A DNA stretch of 64,000 bases. It comes from Tomocerus qinae. Lineage: Eukaryota > Arthropoda > Collembola > Entomobryomorpha > Tomoceridae. The stretch is from assembly GCA_020055645.1 (NCBI GenBank), contig CM034547.1:43007909-43071908 (forward strand). The letters are read 5' to 3'. How positions within the stretch are numbered: position 1 is the first letter of the stretch; each line of letters opens with the position of its first letter. Below, piece after piece: positions 24,061 through 36,938 of this stretch. The notes beneath the pieces are model-generated. The model was not told the origin of the DNA and ran no database searches. It saw only the letters and a program-made list of their open reading frames with translations. Made by a program: the position numbers and the translations under genes.

Positions 24061-25259
24061 ATGGGAGTTTTACAATTCAGAGGCGGAAACTGCCACATCG
24101 TCTTATTTTTCGTTTTATTAGTAACAGCAAAAGTCTACAGTGACGGAATTGCACATGCACATTCATCGGCTGTTTCCGAGGATGAGACATCAGGACCAGC
24201 GGTACCCCCACCATCATCACCAGTCCCTCCTGCTTTCGGATACCCTGGCGGCTTTGGAGGAATATTTCCAGGCTTCGGAGGTGGATTTTCTAAAAAGTTA
24301 GAACTCAATGCAGGAGGCGGATTAGGAGGATGGCCATTTCCCGGAATTGGAGCTTATCCCGGTAATTATTTAATTTTCCTCTTAATTTATTCCGATGTAA
24401 TACTTTTTTAAAGTTAATAGTGGATTATGAAATAGGAAGGATAAAAGGAGTTAGATTTCAAATTAATCTTCATAATATTATTTGGTTGATTATATTGAAA
24501 TTCAATTTGTATGTTACGTGAGTAATTATTTGTTAATTAATTGGATACAGGAGGAATTGGTGGACCAGTTCCAGAAGGAGTTCCTGTTGGAGATTTCAAC
24601 CCTGGTGCATTCGGACTACCCTATGGAGGGTTAGTGGGACCTTCTTACATCCCCCAGACATGGCTCGGATCTGCTTTAAGTGCAAAGGGCGATCTGCTAT
24701 TTCCTATCGTCATCTTCATATTTTTCGTCGTAGGAGTGTGGACAGTTATCCAGTTTCTATTGGCTTTAATTGTTCCCCTTATTGCCGGAAAGTTTGGAGT
24801 TGAAAAGGCAGTTTTAGATCACAAACTGCACGGAAGAGCTTTGAGCGAGGAAGAAAAGCAGACGGAAAATCTCAACAACCTAATGACGATTGTTTCAAAA
24901 TCCTTGAAAAAGTACAACAATGCTGATTGTAGCCACCGCATCGCCTGCAATATGGGAAATTCGGCTCATTCTAAGAATAACACCGAAAGCTTCGAGGACC
25001 TATTTAAGTGAGTATTTAATTTTTACCTTTGTTCTTCTAAAGCATACGTTTGATGCAATATCCTTTATTCTCTATATTATTTGTTTTCAGGCAACTGGGA
25101 AATCATGAGGTGAGCGACCCTAAGCTTATCAGCATCTTCCAAGAGTCGGCAAAGACGGGTGATGTAAATTGCAACGAAAAGTATCCATGTAAGCAGAATA
25201 GTGAACAGCACAAGGAAACCAACTCTGAAAGTAAAACTCACACTCACATTGGCCTGTAA
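24061..25259 (+). CDS. Secreted/membrane protein with Gly/Pro-rich stalk and C-terminal Cys module
   Basis: Exons 24061-24361, 24551-25007 and 25091-25259 join in phase (927 bases, 308 residues). A signal peptide (about 1-29, VLFFVLLVTAKVYSDG) is followed by an acidic/Pro linker (PAVPPPSSPVPP). A long Gly-rich region with GYPGGFGG / FPGFGGG phrases spans about 60-150. One strong membrane helix follows (about 157-185, LLFPIVIFIFFVVGVWTVIQFLLALIVP). The C-terminal part has four cysteines in two pairs (ADCSHRIACNMG; VNCNEKYPCKQ) separated by a helix (FEDLFKQLGN...LISIFQ). The paired-Cys helical module resembles that of uncharacterised arthropod cuticle-associated or DM4/12-like proteins. The in-frame Gly-rich stalk suggests an extracellular structural role, but I do not recognise a named family. 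Confidence 0.72.
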
Positions 25260-25727
25260 TCTCATTTTTGAATGTCAACTATTTGTGGTAAAGTAATTAT
25301 TAAGCCTATAGCAGTCAGTAGATCTTTTAGTATTTAAGTTATGTGCACATAAATTATGTAAATATGTGTAATTTTTAACGTTAGAGTATCTTAAATTCAT
25401 TTGCAACTTTTGTTTCAACGTTTAGACAAGTAGTATTTGTCCTTCGTATTATTTACATGCAATGCAATACCATTTTATCTGTGATATGATTTAAAAGAAA
25501 TTGAATACCATTAAAACGTCAACATGCAACTATATTATATGCATAATAAAGCCAGTACGGTTTACAATTTTACATGAACATAACAAAATCAACGACTTAC
25601 TTTCTTGTATTCACATATAAAGACTACCAATACACTATACTACTCTTATAAATTACTAATAACAATCATTTCTACATTTAGTATACAGGAATTATAAAAT
25701 TGTTGTAGAATAGGAATCGAACATAAG

Positions 25728-28141
25728 TTACATAAAATAACAATCCTTTATCTGTATTTCGTCCAACTTCTGTAAATGAAAGTCGATATAATCCAGTGTG
25801 CAATTTGAAGGCAGAGGTTCCTTAAATTTTTCCCACTGGAGAAGCATATCTTCAATATTGATAACACATGAGCTTACCTAAATGCATAATGTTAAAAAAG
25901 TATTCATAAATATATGCAACACAATTATTACATAATACACTAATATTAGCATTGGAATAATTAGTTAGATATAATGCAATATACACTTTTATATTTAAAA
26001 AGTAAAACGTTTGAAAGATTAATCGACAAATACTTACAGATTTTCTTAGTAGACAGGGATCGGGATCAATTCTTGCGTAAGTTATTAATGGAGAATTGTG
26101 GGGATATATCTTCATCTGTCTCGGTATCAATCCTGTCATGTATGCATCGTCCATGTGAATGATAGGCGTGGTGAGTGACATATGCAACACTTTAGGTATG
26201 ATACTAGTTTTAAATATGTAAGTGACACCACTGAGGTAGCCGACGTACACATCCGAAGCATACATGTACCTAGGGGTGTAGTATTTGTTCATGTAGTTAG
26301 TTGCATCTCTAATTGGTTTAGTGCCGCAATATAAGACACCCCTAAAAGAATTTCGATATTAACATTTAGTGTAATGAATTAGTATTCATCAGTAAATAAA
26401 TTGAAGTAAAATCAATTTCTTACATATATTCCACTTTGGGGTTCTGTTGGATTAGGCGCTGTGCCAAATCAGCATTGACAAAAAAATCGTCATCCGCTTT
26501 CAACACGTGAGTAGGCATTTCCATTGAAATCTGCGAGCATGTTAGATAAATCCACTTGTACATTGATAAATGACTAAGAGTTAAATTGTGGTAGGAATCG
26601 ACGAATGTTTCAATAATAATATCATCGTAAGTATCTATTTCCTTGTTGAGGTCCTCCTGAAATAGAAACAGTCATAATATTTTACAAAACTGATTGTTAG
26701 TTTGTTTGATTTCTTTAAATACTTATTATTAACCTGATAGTCACTTCCTGCAAGTTTTCCCATTAGGAAAACAATTTTAACCCCTTCAGGAAGATTTTCA
26801 GGAGATCCGTATGTGTTTCGAATGGCTTTCCTCTGGAGGAAATGCGTTGGCGCAGAACTAATCATTATTAATAAATTAATTGATGGCTGACAATATTTTG
26901 CTCGTGTTTCATTTTTTCTTCCTGGTGAACTGATGAAAGTGTCGTAATTTGTAAAATTAAGGTAGTCTTCAACCGAAAAGGACTTGTGTAGTCTCCAGGT
27001 AATCAATTCTGGATCAGTAGCATTCCATTTTATTCTCTCCTTTAAAGTTTCACTTTCTAAATCTAATAAGGAATCATCTTCGGAACTACCACATTGGCAA
27101 ACAGACTTTAATTCTTCAGAAACTTCCTTCCCCAAGCAATACTGGTTTGGTAACAACGTAGCACATTTGAAGGGGCCTATTATTTCTAAGTCGTTGTCTG
27201 TAAGTTCTACAGGCGGTTTTCTTTGCCGGATTTGTACATTAAAAGTGAAATTACCAGGATGAACCACAAAGAATAGTCTTTGGTCCCAATATTCTTCTGT
27301 TTCTGAGATGATATCGACAGATTGAACGGTGAGAGGGTTTGACCACCATTTGGCACATTGAAAACTGTAGATATCCGACGATTCAACTATTTTATTCATT
27401 TCATGCACAGCAAAGACATTTAGCTTGCGAACTTTCAGAAGAAATTCTACATCTGTAAGAGACGACAAAGATATACATCATTTTTTTAATTCTCTGTTTA
27501 GAAATAGATTTACTAAGTATATATTTTAATATTAATATCTGAGTTTAGATACATGTATGTAATATACTAAAGTGCATTTAGCACTGTAATGTACTACATA
27601 AAATAAAAAAGTCAATACAAAATACAAATACAGACACTTGATCGGACTCAAGTATAAAAAGTAATAAATCCTTTTAACAAAGCCAGACAAATGAAGAAAG
27701 TTATGAGAATCTTTTCCTTACCAGATAATAATTGGGACGCACCAAGATTTGTGAAATTAAGCACTTTTATTGTTCTTTGTGCGGGAAGAATCGGGCCTAC
27801 AAAAAACATTAATAAATATATTTTTAATCTCCCTCTCCATTTTTATACATTTTCTACTAGTATTTTTTACATGCATGTTGATTTTAAAAGTAAACTTACT
27901 AAGCTTGAAAGAAAATATTTATTATCGAAATGAATTACATAAAATTACTATTGTCAATGATGTAATTACCTGTTAGTAAAAGTGAAACTTTTTCTGATCT
28001 TAATATTGAGGGACGGATTTGTGATTGTGACTGGTATCCCAAAATGCAAATTGTAGCGAGTGCCAGGAATGCAATAATCCTCGAATTATTTTTCCTACTG
28101 GCGGATTTCCAGCACGAAAATAGGACCCTTCTTAAAATCAT
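25728..28141 (-). CDS. Beta-1,3-galactosyltransferase-like enzyme (GT31), six exons
   Basis: Exons (minus): 28141-27970, 27796-27722, 27452-26734, 26656-26424, 26341-26038, 25877-25728; all in phase (1653 bases, 550 residues). It is a type II Golgi protein: a basic start, one membrane helix (about 23-38, IIAFLALATICILGY), then a long stem. GT31 motifs follow in order: QRKAIRNTYGS, VKIVFLMGKL, EDLNKEIDTYDDIIIETFVDSYHNLT, W...THVLKADDDFFVN (metal-binding DxD near 377-379), and VGYLSGVTYIF with HMDDAYMTG at the end of the domain. Such enzymes add galactose or GlcNAc in beta-1,3 linkage to glycoproteins or glycolipids. The family norm is 320-420 residues. The extra length is a stem of about 250 residues that holds a Cys-rich piece (KCATLLPNQYC...VCQCG). 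The acceptor cannot be told. Confidence 0.9.
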
Positions 28142-31100
28142 GTGGCCAATTTTAACAGATGTAAACTAATGTGACAACTGGACAACCAAAAGGTATTCAA
28201 AGTCAATACATGGTATTATATCGAACCATCAAGATAAAGTTGTATTTTTGAGCCAGAAGCAGAACAGAGTTTGATAAGCTCGCTTCCTCAGACGAGCTAA
28301 AACTAATAGTACAATTTGAAAAATTCGGTATTACAAATTCCGACAAGGCAATAAAGATCAAAGGGAGTTCAATACAGTAGACCTTGTACTTGTCCCATTT
28401 AATATTAGCCCAAGTATTTACCGAAGGGAAAATATTGTTCTTATTGCAAATACGCTAACAGATAATTTGAGTCATGAGTGCATTGCAAATGCCACAATTA
28501 ATACTAATCACTTGATCACTAAAGTTGAAAAGCTATTTATATCATAGATATAATATTTGTGTGATACGTGCCGCGTGCCTATACCTACGGTTTTCCTAAC
28601 ATACTTAATACTTATGAATTTATATTTTTGTGACAGACTAGGAGTTAGTCAGATGAGACTACAATACACTTCTTTTTGATGCCTCTCTCTCTGGTTTAAT
28701 GCGGTGCGGTATCTAATTGGCTTGAAATTGGGGGAATTAGTTTCTTAAGGTCATAGGACAGGTTGATAAACGTATATTAACTTCGTTATAATACTGAAAT
28801 CGGAATTGCTTTACTGAAAGTTCATGAAAAAGGAAAATCAAGGCAAAAAAGCACGTACGGAAAATTCCAACAGTAAAAAACGAAACCAACTTGGACAATT
28901 GCTGATTACTGTATTTTAGACTTGGACTTCACTGCACAGAATAATATCACAAATAAATATTCAATTGCAAACCTCGTTCTTAAAAGTAATAATAATGTAA
29001 TCTTTTGTAGTAAATAGTGATTTAAATATAAATGCTTTAAAATTGAACGAAAACGAAGGAGCCTTTAAGCCGGAGCAAAGGTTACAAATTATTGCTTTGG
29101 TTTAATTGAAATCAAATGTAGGGCAGTAGTATTTATATTTGTATCTAGGTCTTTCGGTAAAAAGCCGTTTAACTGTAGCCAAGAAGGAGTTGTACAAAGT
29201 TAGTCGTTAATAGTATAGTAAGTACTTACAGTATAAACCGCTTAGAACGAACTCCAACATGCCTGCTCACTTGTGACGCTAAGATATTTTCAGGGACGGT
29301 TGATTTGGAAAATATTTGAGTGCTGCATGACCTAGAGAATAGTATCCAAATTATTCAGATTACTAACCACCTGTGCACGGAAGGAAGAAATTGTCTAAAG
29401 TAAGAATATAATAGTCTGCCAATACAAAAGTCATCGACCAGACTAGAGGATCTAATTTCAATTGTGTGGATTATGGAGGTAGACTGAGACTACCGACTGA
29501 CCGCAAAGGTGGAAAGGTGAAGGTGAGTGGTGAGGTATATATTGAGACTTACCTACATCCTTTCTAAACTACGTTTCTAGCGTATTTTAGTGACAGTTTG
29601 TATTTTGTATAATTAAATAAACAAGTAAATACAGTAAATAGGACGATAAGGCACTTGGCACCACGTACAGTCACTCACTAGACGTTGACTTACCTACCTC
29701 AGAGAGGACCACTAAAATATTAAATCGACTGCATTATGAGAAATAATATTTGATCGTCTTATTTATCCCTTTTACTTTGTTCTTCTGCTTCTGTTTATTT
29801 AAGGCATGCTTGATTTTTGGTTCTGCTGTCGGTTAAATACGTCATCTATGTTTACACTCTATAGCACAATAACCTTAGTATGTATACATTTTGTACACTA
29901 TGACTGTGTGAATTGCTTAAAAATACAAAGTCACTTGATTTTGTGTAGACAAGTACGGTTTCCACAGCTTATACTATACAATTTATTATTTAAACACAAA
30001 ATACCAAGCACATGTTATGTCTATAGATAGATACTGCAGTCCGGTCCAGCGTGTCGAGAAATATTTTTTACGCACCTATACATGTCTAATGTGTATACTT
30101 GAGTAATAAATGTGAATGCTGTATGGTCACTTTCTAATTTGTCTGACTACCATATGCTATACCCTGTGCAGATATTGACCTTAGTAATATTGTTGAGTTT
30201 ATCACATTGTAGGAACCTTATAAACTGTATGTTGGTGTAGGCTGTATATAAAATAATGTGTTTTTGACTTATTGGGAGATATCCTGCGGCCTAATTATAA
30301 AATTTGGTTTAAGATAATATGTTTGAATGTTTTTTGACGAAGGGCGCACTTGCAGCAGTAAAGAAGGGCCTAGACTTAGTAAATTAATAAATTGCGATTT
30401 AAGTAAAGATTGTGTATTAACAAATATCGCCTAGCATGTTAGATGATGACTGGTAGTCTGATCCTGCATAGTTGTAAGTGAGATAATTAGCACTTGCACT
30501 TTCTATAGACTAAGATTTCGTGGGTATACAATAGTGCAAATGTACCGCAGATCTTACCTATAGGTACCACTATATAGAGTTAAATGCAACGCTATAAGTA
30601 AAACTTTTACCTTGCTATTTGTGTCATTAGCTATGGCCATTAGTAACAGCCCATGATGACAATAATATAGCCACTCTTACAAATAAAGTTTCATCACGAA
30701 TTTTTATACACTAATACATCTTGTAACATCTGCATAGATTCATTCATTAGAAACCACACAACTTTGAAAAATAAAATAGCCAGATGCAGGATGGACTTTG
30801 ATTCTTTTAATACGGAAGACATTTTGGCTATGTTATGCAAGCTGTTATCATTAGATAGACAAATTCAGATTCTATTAATATATTATGTAGGCATATCTAT
30901 TTGAACTGGAATCGTTCATTGACTCATGAGAACTTCATTATTATTTACAGTTACGCTATTTGTGTGTCGTGATATGAATAATAATAAATGTGAATGCATC
31001 TCAGTGGGATCAAAAATCAAAAATAGCAATGTTGTTTTTTTGGCTGGCAATTAATTTTTAATACCTACCTGCAGTTAACGACGCATGGTTTACTGCCTTG

Positions 31101-31754
31101 CCATAAGATTATCATAGGGCCCCTCATAGTTCTCTGTCTAACTACAAAACTTGGACCTACGATATGTCTACACTTATTGTTAACCTAATCACAATGTAGA
31201 AAATACGAATACTATCCAACAATGCCAGCAACATTTTTTATGCGTTTTATGACTTGCAAAAAAACTGCAACAAAGCTTTGAGAGAGTTATACAACTCATA
31301 CAGCCAAAGGAATTCTCAACTTTATTTTCTTACGAGTCACCGTGTAAGTTTGTACTTATTATGCAATATGCATCACATGTCTTTTTGTTTTGACACTGAA
31401 CAGGAATGAAGAAAAGTTTGAAGACTTTTATTTGTGACTAACTGTAAGAGAAAATTGGATTCTAGGATGCCTTTTAAGAATAAACTATATCTGTACCTAC
31501 ATCACATTACGGAAATACGACATAAGAGATTAAGCTGGTGTTGATCATCACTAGTCGCCAATATATAAACAAGAGACATTGATCACTTGAGCAAAGATTG
31601 GTAAAAGAAAAGTACGTTGAACACCTTTAAACGTTGTGCATGAGTTAAACAGTTCAAAATCAAAAATATTTAACTTTTTAAAACTGAACTCTAAACTGTT
31701 AACATTGTTTGTTCTCTAAAGACAGTTCAAAAGTTCTAGGCTAAGAATTACACC
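28142..31754. other. Gene-free interval of 3.6 kb
   Basis: AT-rich, no coding exon, RNA gene or clear repeat recognised. Upstream regions of both the galactosyltransferase and the defensin-like gene must lie here, since the two genes diverge. Confidence 0.45.
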
Positions 31755-32211
31755 ATGAGACAAATAATTGTATTTCAGTGCACGCTTTTCTATGTGAGCG
31801 TGTCCGTTGCCGCTGTTTCTATTAACTCAACTTTAACTGGTGCAAATTGGAAAATGGTATGTAATTGTAATTTAGAGTAAGATTTTTCTCACACATTTTT
31901 TTCTCTTTTGCCTTGATGTTGTTTTTGTAAGATAAATGTTGATCTATTTGTCACAGGACGAGGAAACAAAGTCAGAAAATTTTATGAAAAATAGCACTGG
32001 GAGTACTATGTTATCTCCTGCAGCAATTACACAAATGAGAGTTTCTCCAGCAGCATTAGCCTACACAAAAATTCATGTTCCTGCTCGAGACTCAATTGGA
32101 AAACGGATATCCTGTTGGAGTGATAAAAAATGTTGCGAAGATTGTCACACTTTGGGTTTCAAATCATGTCAAGTCCATTCGTGTAAAAAATGTCAATGCG
32201 ATCGCCAATAG
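31755..32211 (+). CDS. Secreted defensin-like Cys-rich peptide precursor
   Basis: Exons 31755-31856 and 31957-32211 join in phase 0 (357 bases, 118 residues). There is a signal peptide (about 1-21, ending VSVAAVS), then a propeptide of about 60 residues rich in Ser/Thr/Ala, and a dibasic GKR site at about residue 86. After the site comes a mature peptide of 34 residues holding eight cysteines. The spacing is C-x5-C-C-x2-C-x7-C-x4-C-x2-C-x-C. Six of these fit the cysteine-stabilised alpha-beta fold (C...C-x3-C...G-x-x-x-C...C-x-C), which is shared by arthropod defensins and some channel-active peptides. The two extra cysteines would give a fourth bridge. The mature part is basic, as expected for an antimicrobial peptide. 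A role in immunity is the simplest reading; a neuroactive or venom-like role cannot be excluded from sequence. Signal, processing site and cysteine spacing are seen; the fold is inferred. Confidence 0.72.
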
Positions 32212-33348
32212 TATCTTGGGTTAGGGTTGTGAGCCTTGAGCCATGAAATCATCTAAGATAATTTTGTCTGTGAGTGTGTCTACTCCATATGAAAATCCGC
32301 TTGTTCATAAAGAATTGTGCAAATACACTTAGGATCCACAATACATTATTTAACACAAGTATTGTTTTTATACTCCATGAAGGCTTAAGTTTGTGTAGAA
32401 ATACCAAGACTGTTTAAAACCATGTTTTCGAGAAATTAAACGAATACATCGAAGGTGCTATTTTTAGGTTTTTTGTTATTTACCTTGCATGTGCACACGC
32501 AAATGTATAGTAATGATGTATTATGCTAGCAAAATATTCTCATGTGAAAGTAGTAATTAGTACATTTGGATCTTTAATGAAAAACTGGAAATGTTCCCAC
32601 TAGTACCTAATAAACACTATTTAACAAGAGTGAATAAATCTGGTATACAAAAGTTGATTGCATGATTGACTTAATGACATAAATAAACAGGAAATAATAC
32701 ACATCGAATTATTTGGATTTATGCATTACATCTAATGATATTTATTATCTTACTATAATGCATATAAGTAGCACATGCTTAGCCATGTACTACAATATTT
32801 CGAGTGAACATGCTACTCATGAGATTTCAGTTCCACCTGAAACTCTGTTATACTCTCCCATTCGTATAGCGTCTTAAGGGAAATGCACTTTTTTGTGTGC
32901 ATGCAGAGAAGAAGATGCCTGCAGGTGGTTAGGTCGTCAGTCTATTAAGTATGGCTTGAATCCAAGTCTAAATTCTCAACAAGTTTTGCTTGTTTGACTT
33001 TAGCCGTTGCTGATATGACTTGATAGGAACATATGCAAGTGTAAGTGCAATACCTATCAGTTAAGTTTCAGAGATCTGGTTAGCAACACGGCAAATCCAG
33101 TTCTTCGACAGAATGTCTATTTGGTTGTGAATTCTAAGCTACTATCCGCATCTGCACATAAATATTTTAGAAAATCTTGAACCGTGAATTTCGCCCGTTA
33201 TCTGCTACTACACCCTACTGCACTGTACACAGTATAGTAACAATAAATAGCTCTAAATAAAATGTAGCTATAATGAATCACTAATATTTGCAATATACAT
33301 TGTTTTCCTATAGATAGTGATATACAAGTGCTTCTAAAATATACTAAA
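32212..33348. other. Gene-free interval
   Basis: 3' flank of the defensin-like gene and upstream region of the GMC gene. No exon, RNA gene or clear repeat was seen. Confidence 0.45.
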
Positions 33349-36300
33349 ATGGTTAGCAAATTTCTTATGCTAGGTATTTTCTACGGTATACCTATTCTAG
33401 TTCCCATTCTAGGTTATTTTAGCTATTTTAGTGACTACTTCCTAAGTCTCTTTGATACAAATTCATCACTTGTATTTGATTTTATTGTTGGTAAGCAAAA
33501 ATCTCAACTTTAACAGAATACATCCGAAATCACAAGGATTGATAATTCATGTTAACTTTTTCAAAGTCGGAGCAGGATCTGCTGGATCTGTTGTCGCGGA
33601 GCGCTTATCCAGAAACAGTCGAGTTTTGCTGTTGGAAGCAGGAGGAGACCCTTCTTTTTTAAATGTAATATTTCTAAACAATTTCTATATACCCATTGGG
33701 TTCCAAATAAATACTAAATGTACTTATTTTTATTAGGCTATTCCAGGATTAACTTTAGATTTGTTAGGACATTCAGCAACGGATTGGCAATATGAAACTG
33801 TTCCGCAGAAACACGCCTGCTTCTCCTATAATAACAATGTATGTGAATATTCACTGTCTAAACTTAATTCCTAATAAAAATTTTTTTCATTTAGCAAGAT
33901 TAATGTGTTTAAATAGGTTTCACAGTGGCCTCGGGGCCGTGTCATGGGAGGAAGTTCTTCACTCAACTATATGTAAGCTGCATTCTATAAATTTGCAGAT
34001 TTTATTCAGTATTCGTTAATTATAAGATCTGACATGTGTACTATGTACCAGATTACATAACATATACTTACTAATAGTGTCTAAAACATTACATATTCAT
34101 TGTAGGTTTTATCTGCGTGGCCATCCCTTAGATTATGACAATTGGGCTAATCTAACTCAAGATGAAGGTTGGAGATACGAAAATTTAATTCCTTATTTCA
34201 AAAAATCCATTAAGAGTTATAAAGGACAGTCTAAATCCAATAGTAAGAGAAACATTTATTTTACATTTATAAATAGATAAACATAAACACATTTTCATTG
34301 AAGAAAATCGGCATAAAAACTTGTAATTAAAATTACTATGAATTTTTATGACTGAATCCCTGACCTACATGAACTAACAGTGTACAATTTTGTATAGAAA
34401 AGCATTATGGCGAATCTCCTTACGGATTTCTGCACGTGGAGAACCGGGAATGGACTCCGCTGTACCATGAATTTATAGCTGCAGGGAAAGAAGCTTTGGG
34501 GCTTGACGAAATAGACGTCAATGGACCTCAGAGATCAGGTAAGTTACAGGCATACTTCCTTCTGCCTTCATAAATTCATTTTCAGACTTTATGGCTTGGC
34601 TGTTACATCTGTATTTAGCTTGGTATACGCAGTTTATTCACTCGTATCAGATTGCGTGTCCTTTTTGCGTGACAATTGTTAGTATCTTTTGATATAGTTT
34701 AATTATGCTATTGTTTAACGAAGGTGTGGGTCATATTGACGTAACTCAAAACAAAGGAACGAGATGGGGAACCTATGCTAGCATTTTACAAAGAAGAAAA
34801 AATCCTGAAAATTTGAGAGTCATTAGATATTCTCAAGCAACCAAGGTTTGTCGTTTTTATGATCTTGAACCAACACTGATTACGTAATTACTGTGTGTTA
34901 CTTTCTATCAATAGTTATTATTTCATTATTGAAGCAATAATGAGAAAACATTTCTGCATGACATGACAGAGCAATTTTCATAAATACCATAATGAGCAAT
35001 TATATTTTATCAGGTGAAAATAAACAAACTTGGGAAAGCCGAAGGTGTCTGGTTTTTACATCATGGCAAGAAGAAATATGCTACAGCATCTAAAGAAGTT
35101 GTGCTAAGTGCAGGCAGCATTGACACTCCAAAACTACTACAATTGTCTGGAGTCGGGCAGAAAGAAAGACTTTCTTCACTTGGAGTTAGTATAAAAAATA
35201 AATAATATATAATTAATTTTAATATTCACAGAAAAATAATTGCTTGAAACAATCCTCCGTCATTATTATATTTTTTGTCTTATAGGAAAATAAAGCTTAA
35301 ACCAAAAATATTTCTATTTCTACAGATTAAACCAAAAATTGACCTACCTGTTGGGAAAAACCTCCAAGATCATGTAATGGCAATACTTTTGCCTTTCTTA
35401 ATTGACAAACCTTTGTCTTTTATTCCAGACAGAGATTTTGGAGTAGCGACTTTCATGGAATATTTATTCCGTGGAGAAGGTGAATATATTTATGTAATAT
35501 AAGCTAAACAAAATGTAACATGCTAAGTTCAATCAGTTAGTTAAATGCATTTTTTAAAACAGGTCCACTGACTACTCCAAATGGAGTAATAGCTCAGGCT
35601 TTTCTGTCTACAAAGAATGTTAAAAAGACTGGAGTGGATTGGCCCAATTTGCAATTGTATTTTACTCCTGTGGGAGTCTACGAAACATTACCGGCAACTT
35701 TTTCTAGAGCTGGAAAAATTGACAAGAAAATTGCTGACAAAGTATTACAGGTAGTGAACAGTTTCTATTTACTATTGAGTTTTCAAAATTATATTTTATT
35801 TTTAATAACTTATTTATTTTTTCAGCCCCACGTAGGAAAAGACAGTCTTTTAATTTCAGCTGCACTAGTCAGGCCTAAAAGTGTCGGCGAAATATTTATC
35901 AAAGATAAGAATCCCTTATCAGCTCCACTAATAGATCCTAATTATGTAAGTTAGTGTGACCACATATTTTAACACTTTGATAGATTCTATGCTAAAAGAT
36001 ATTATTGCCACTAAGTATTTTTAAATGATTCCTTCCTTTTTAAGCTTAATCATCCAGACGATATTAGAGACCTTTTGGAAGGTATATTTACAAAATATTA
36101 TTTATTTTTAGAATATTTCTAACTGTGAGTGAACGTAACTGGTAACTTGTCTGTGAAATTTAGGTGTCAAAATTGCTGTTAATTTACTTGAAGAAACAGA
36201 ACCGTTTCAGAAATTACAATCTCGACTACCTTTAATTGCTTTACCTGGTTGTGAGAGCTTTACCATGCGTACAGATGCCTATTGGGTATTGGAAAATTTT

Positions 36301-36863
36301 TAAACTTCATTCAATACAAATATAAATAATCTGCAATTACATTAATATATTTTCTTCTGTACATTGTCAATTAGATGTGTTATGTGCGACATCTTCTAAT
36401 GACGGTTTGGCATCCAGTAGGAACGTGTAGAATGGGTCAAACTAATGATAAGCAATCGGTTGTGGATACTAAACTCAGGTATACTTTTAATAAAAATCAT
36501 TTCAGATAAAAATAAAATGTTGAATTTAGCGATTGAGTTTAAAACATTTTATTCTAGAGTACTGAAAACTACGAATTTACGCGTAGTGGACGCATCAATT
36601 ATGCCCGTTATCGGTTAGTCTTTTTATATAAATCTATTTATAAATAAACCAACGTAAATATAAGTAGAAGTAATAAAATTAATGATTGTATATTACAATT
36701 TATTACAGTTAATGCCAATACAAATGCTCCTACAATTATGATTGCCGAGAAAGGTGCAGATTTTATTAGAGAATATTGGTCTCAGCAGTTCGAGGTTTGT
36801 GATAGATATGACTACTTAACAGAAGGTCCCCGCCATAAATGCTACTACTCAAAATTGATGTGA
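33349..36863 (+). CDS. GMC-family FAD oxidoreductase (glucose dehydrogenase-like), 16 exons
   Basis: Exons 33349-33490, 33567-33664, 33737-33838, 33917-33972, 34106-34242, 34398-34538, 34724-34845, 35014-35184, 35326-35479, 35563-35750, 35826-35945, 36045-36081, 36164-36285, 36375-36478, 36558-36613, 36709-36863; all in phase (1905 bases, 634 residues). A hydrophobic N-terminus (signal or anchor) leads into the FAD-binding VVGAGSAGSVVAERL (about 48) and the distal LLLEAGGDPS. Then come PRGRVMGGSSSLNYM (GMC signature 1), LSAGSIDTPKLLQLSGVG (signature 2) and the active-site pair: His in VWHPVGTCRMG (about 543) and Asn in VNANTNAPTIMIAEKGADFI (about 588). Length and motifs match insect glucose dehydrogenase and related enzymes, which oxidise sugars or ecdysone/xenobiotic alcohols. 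The substrate cannot be assigned. Introns are mostly 50-200 bases. Confidence 0.93.
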
Positions 36864-36932
36864 TTTTATCTGATAAAAGTAACTTTTTGTGAAACCAAAT
36901 AATGTGCAGTCGAAACGGGTAATTTAAAGCTC

Positions 36933-36938
36933 AATAAA
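36933..36938 (+). terminator. Poly(A) signal of the GMC gene
   Basis: AATAAA 70 bases after the stop codon. Confidence 0.6.
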
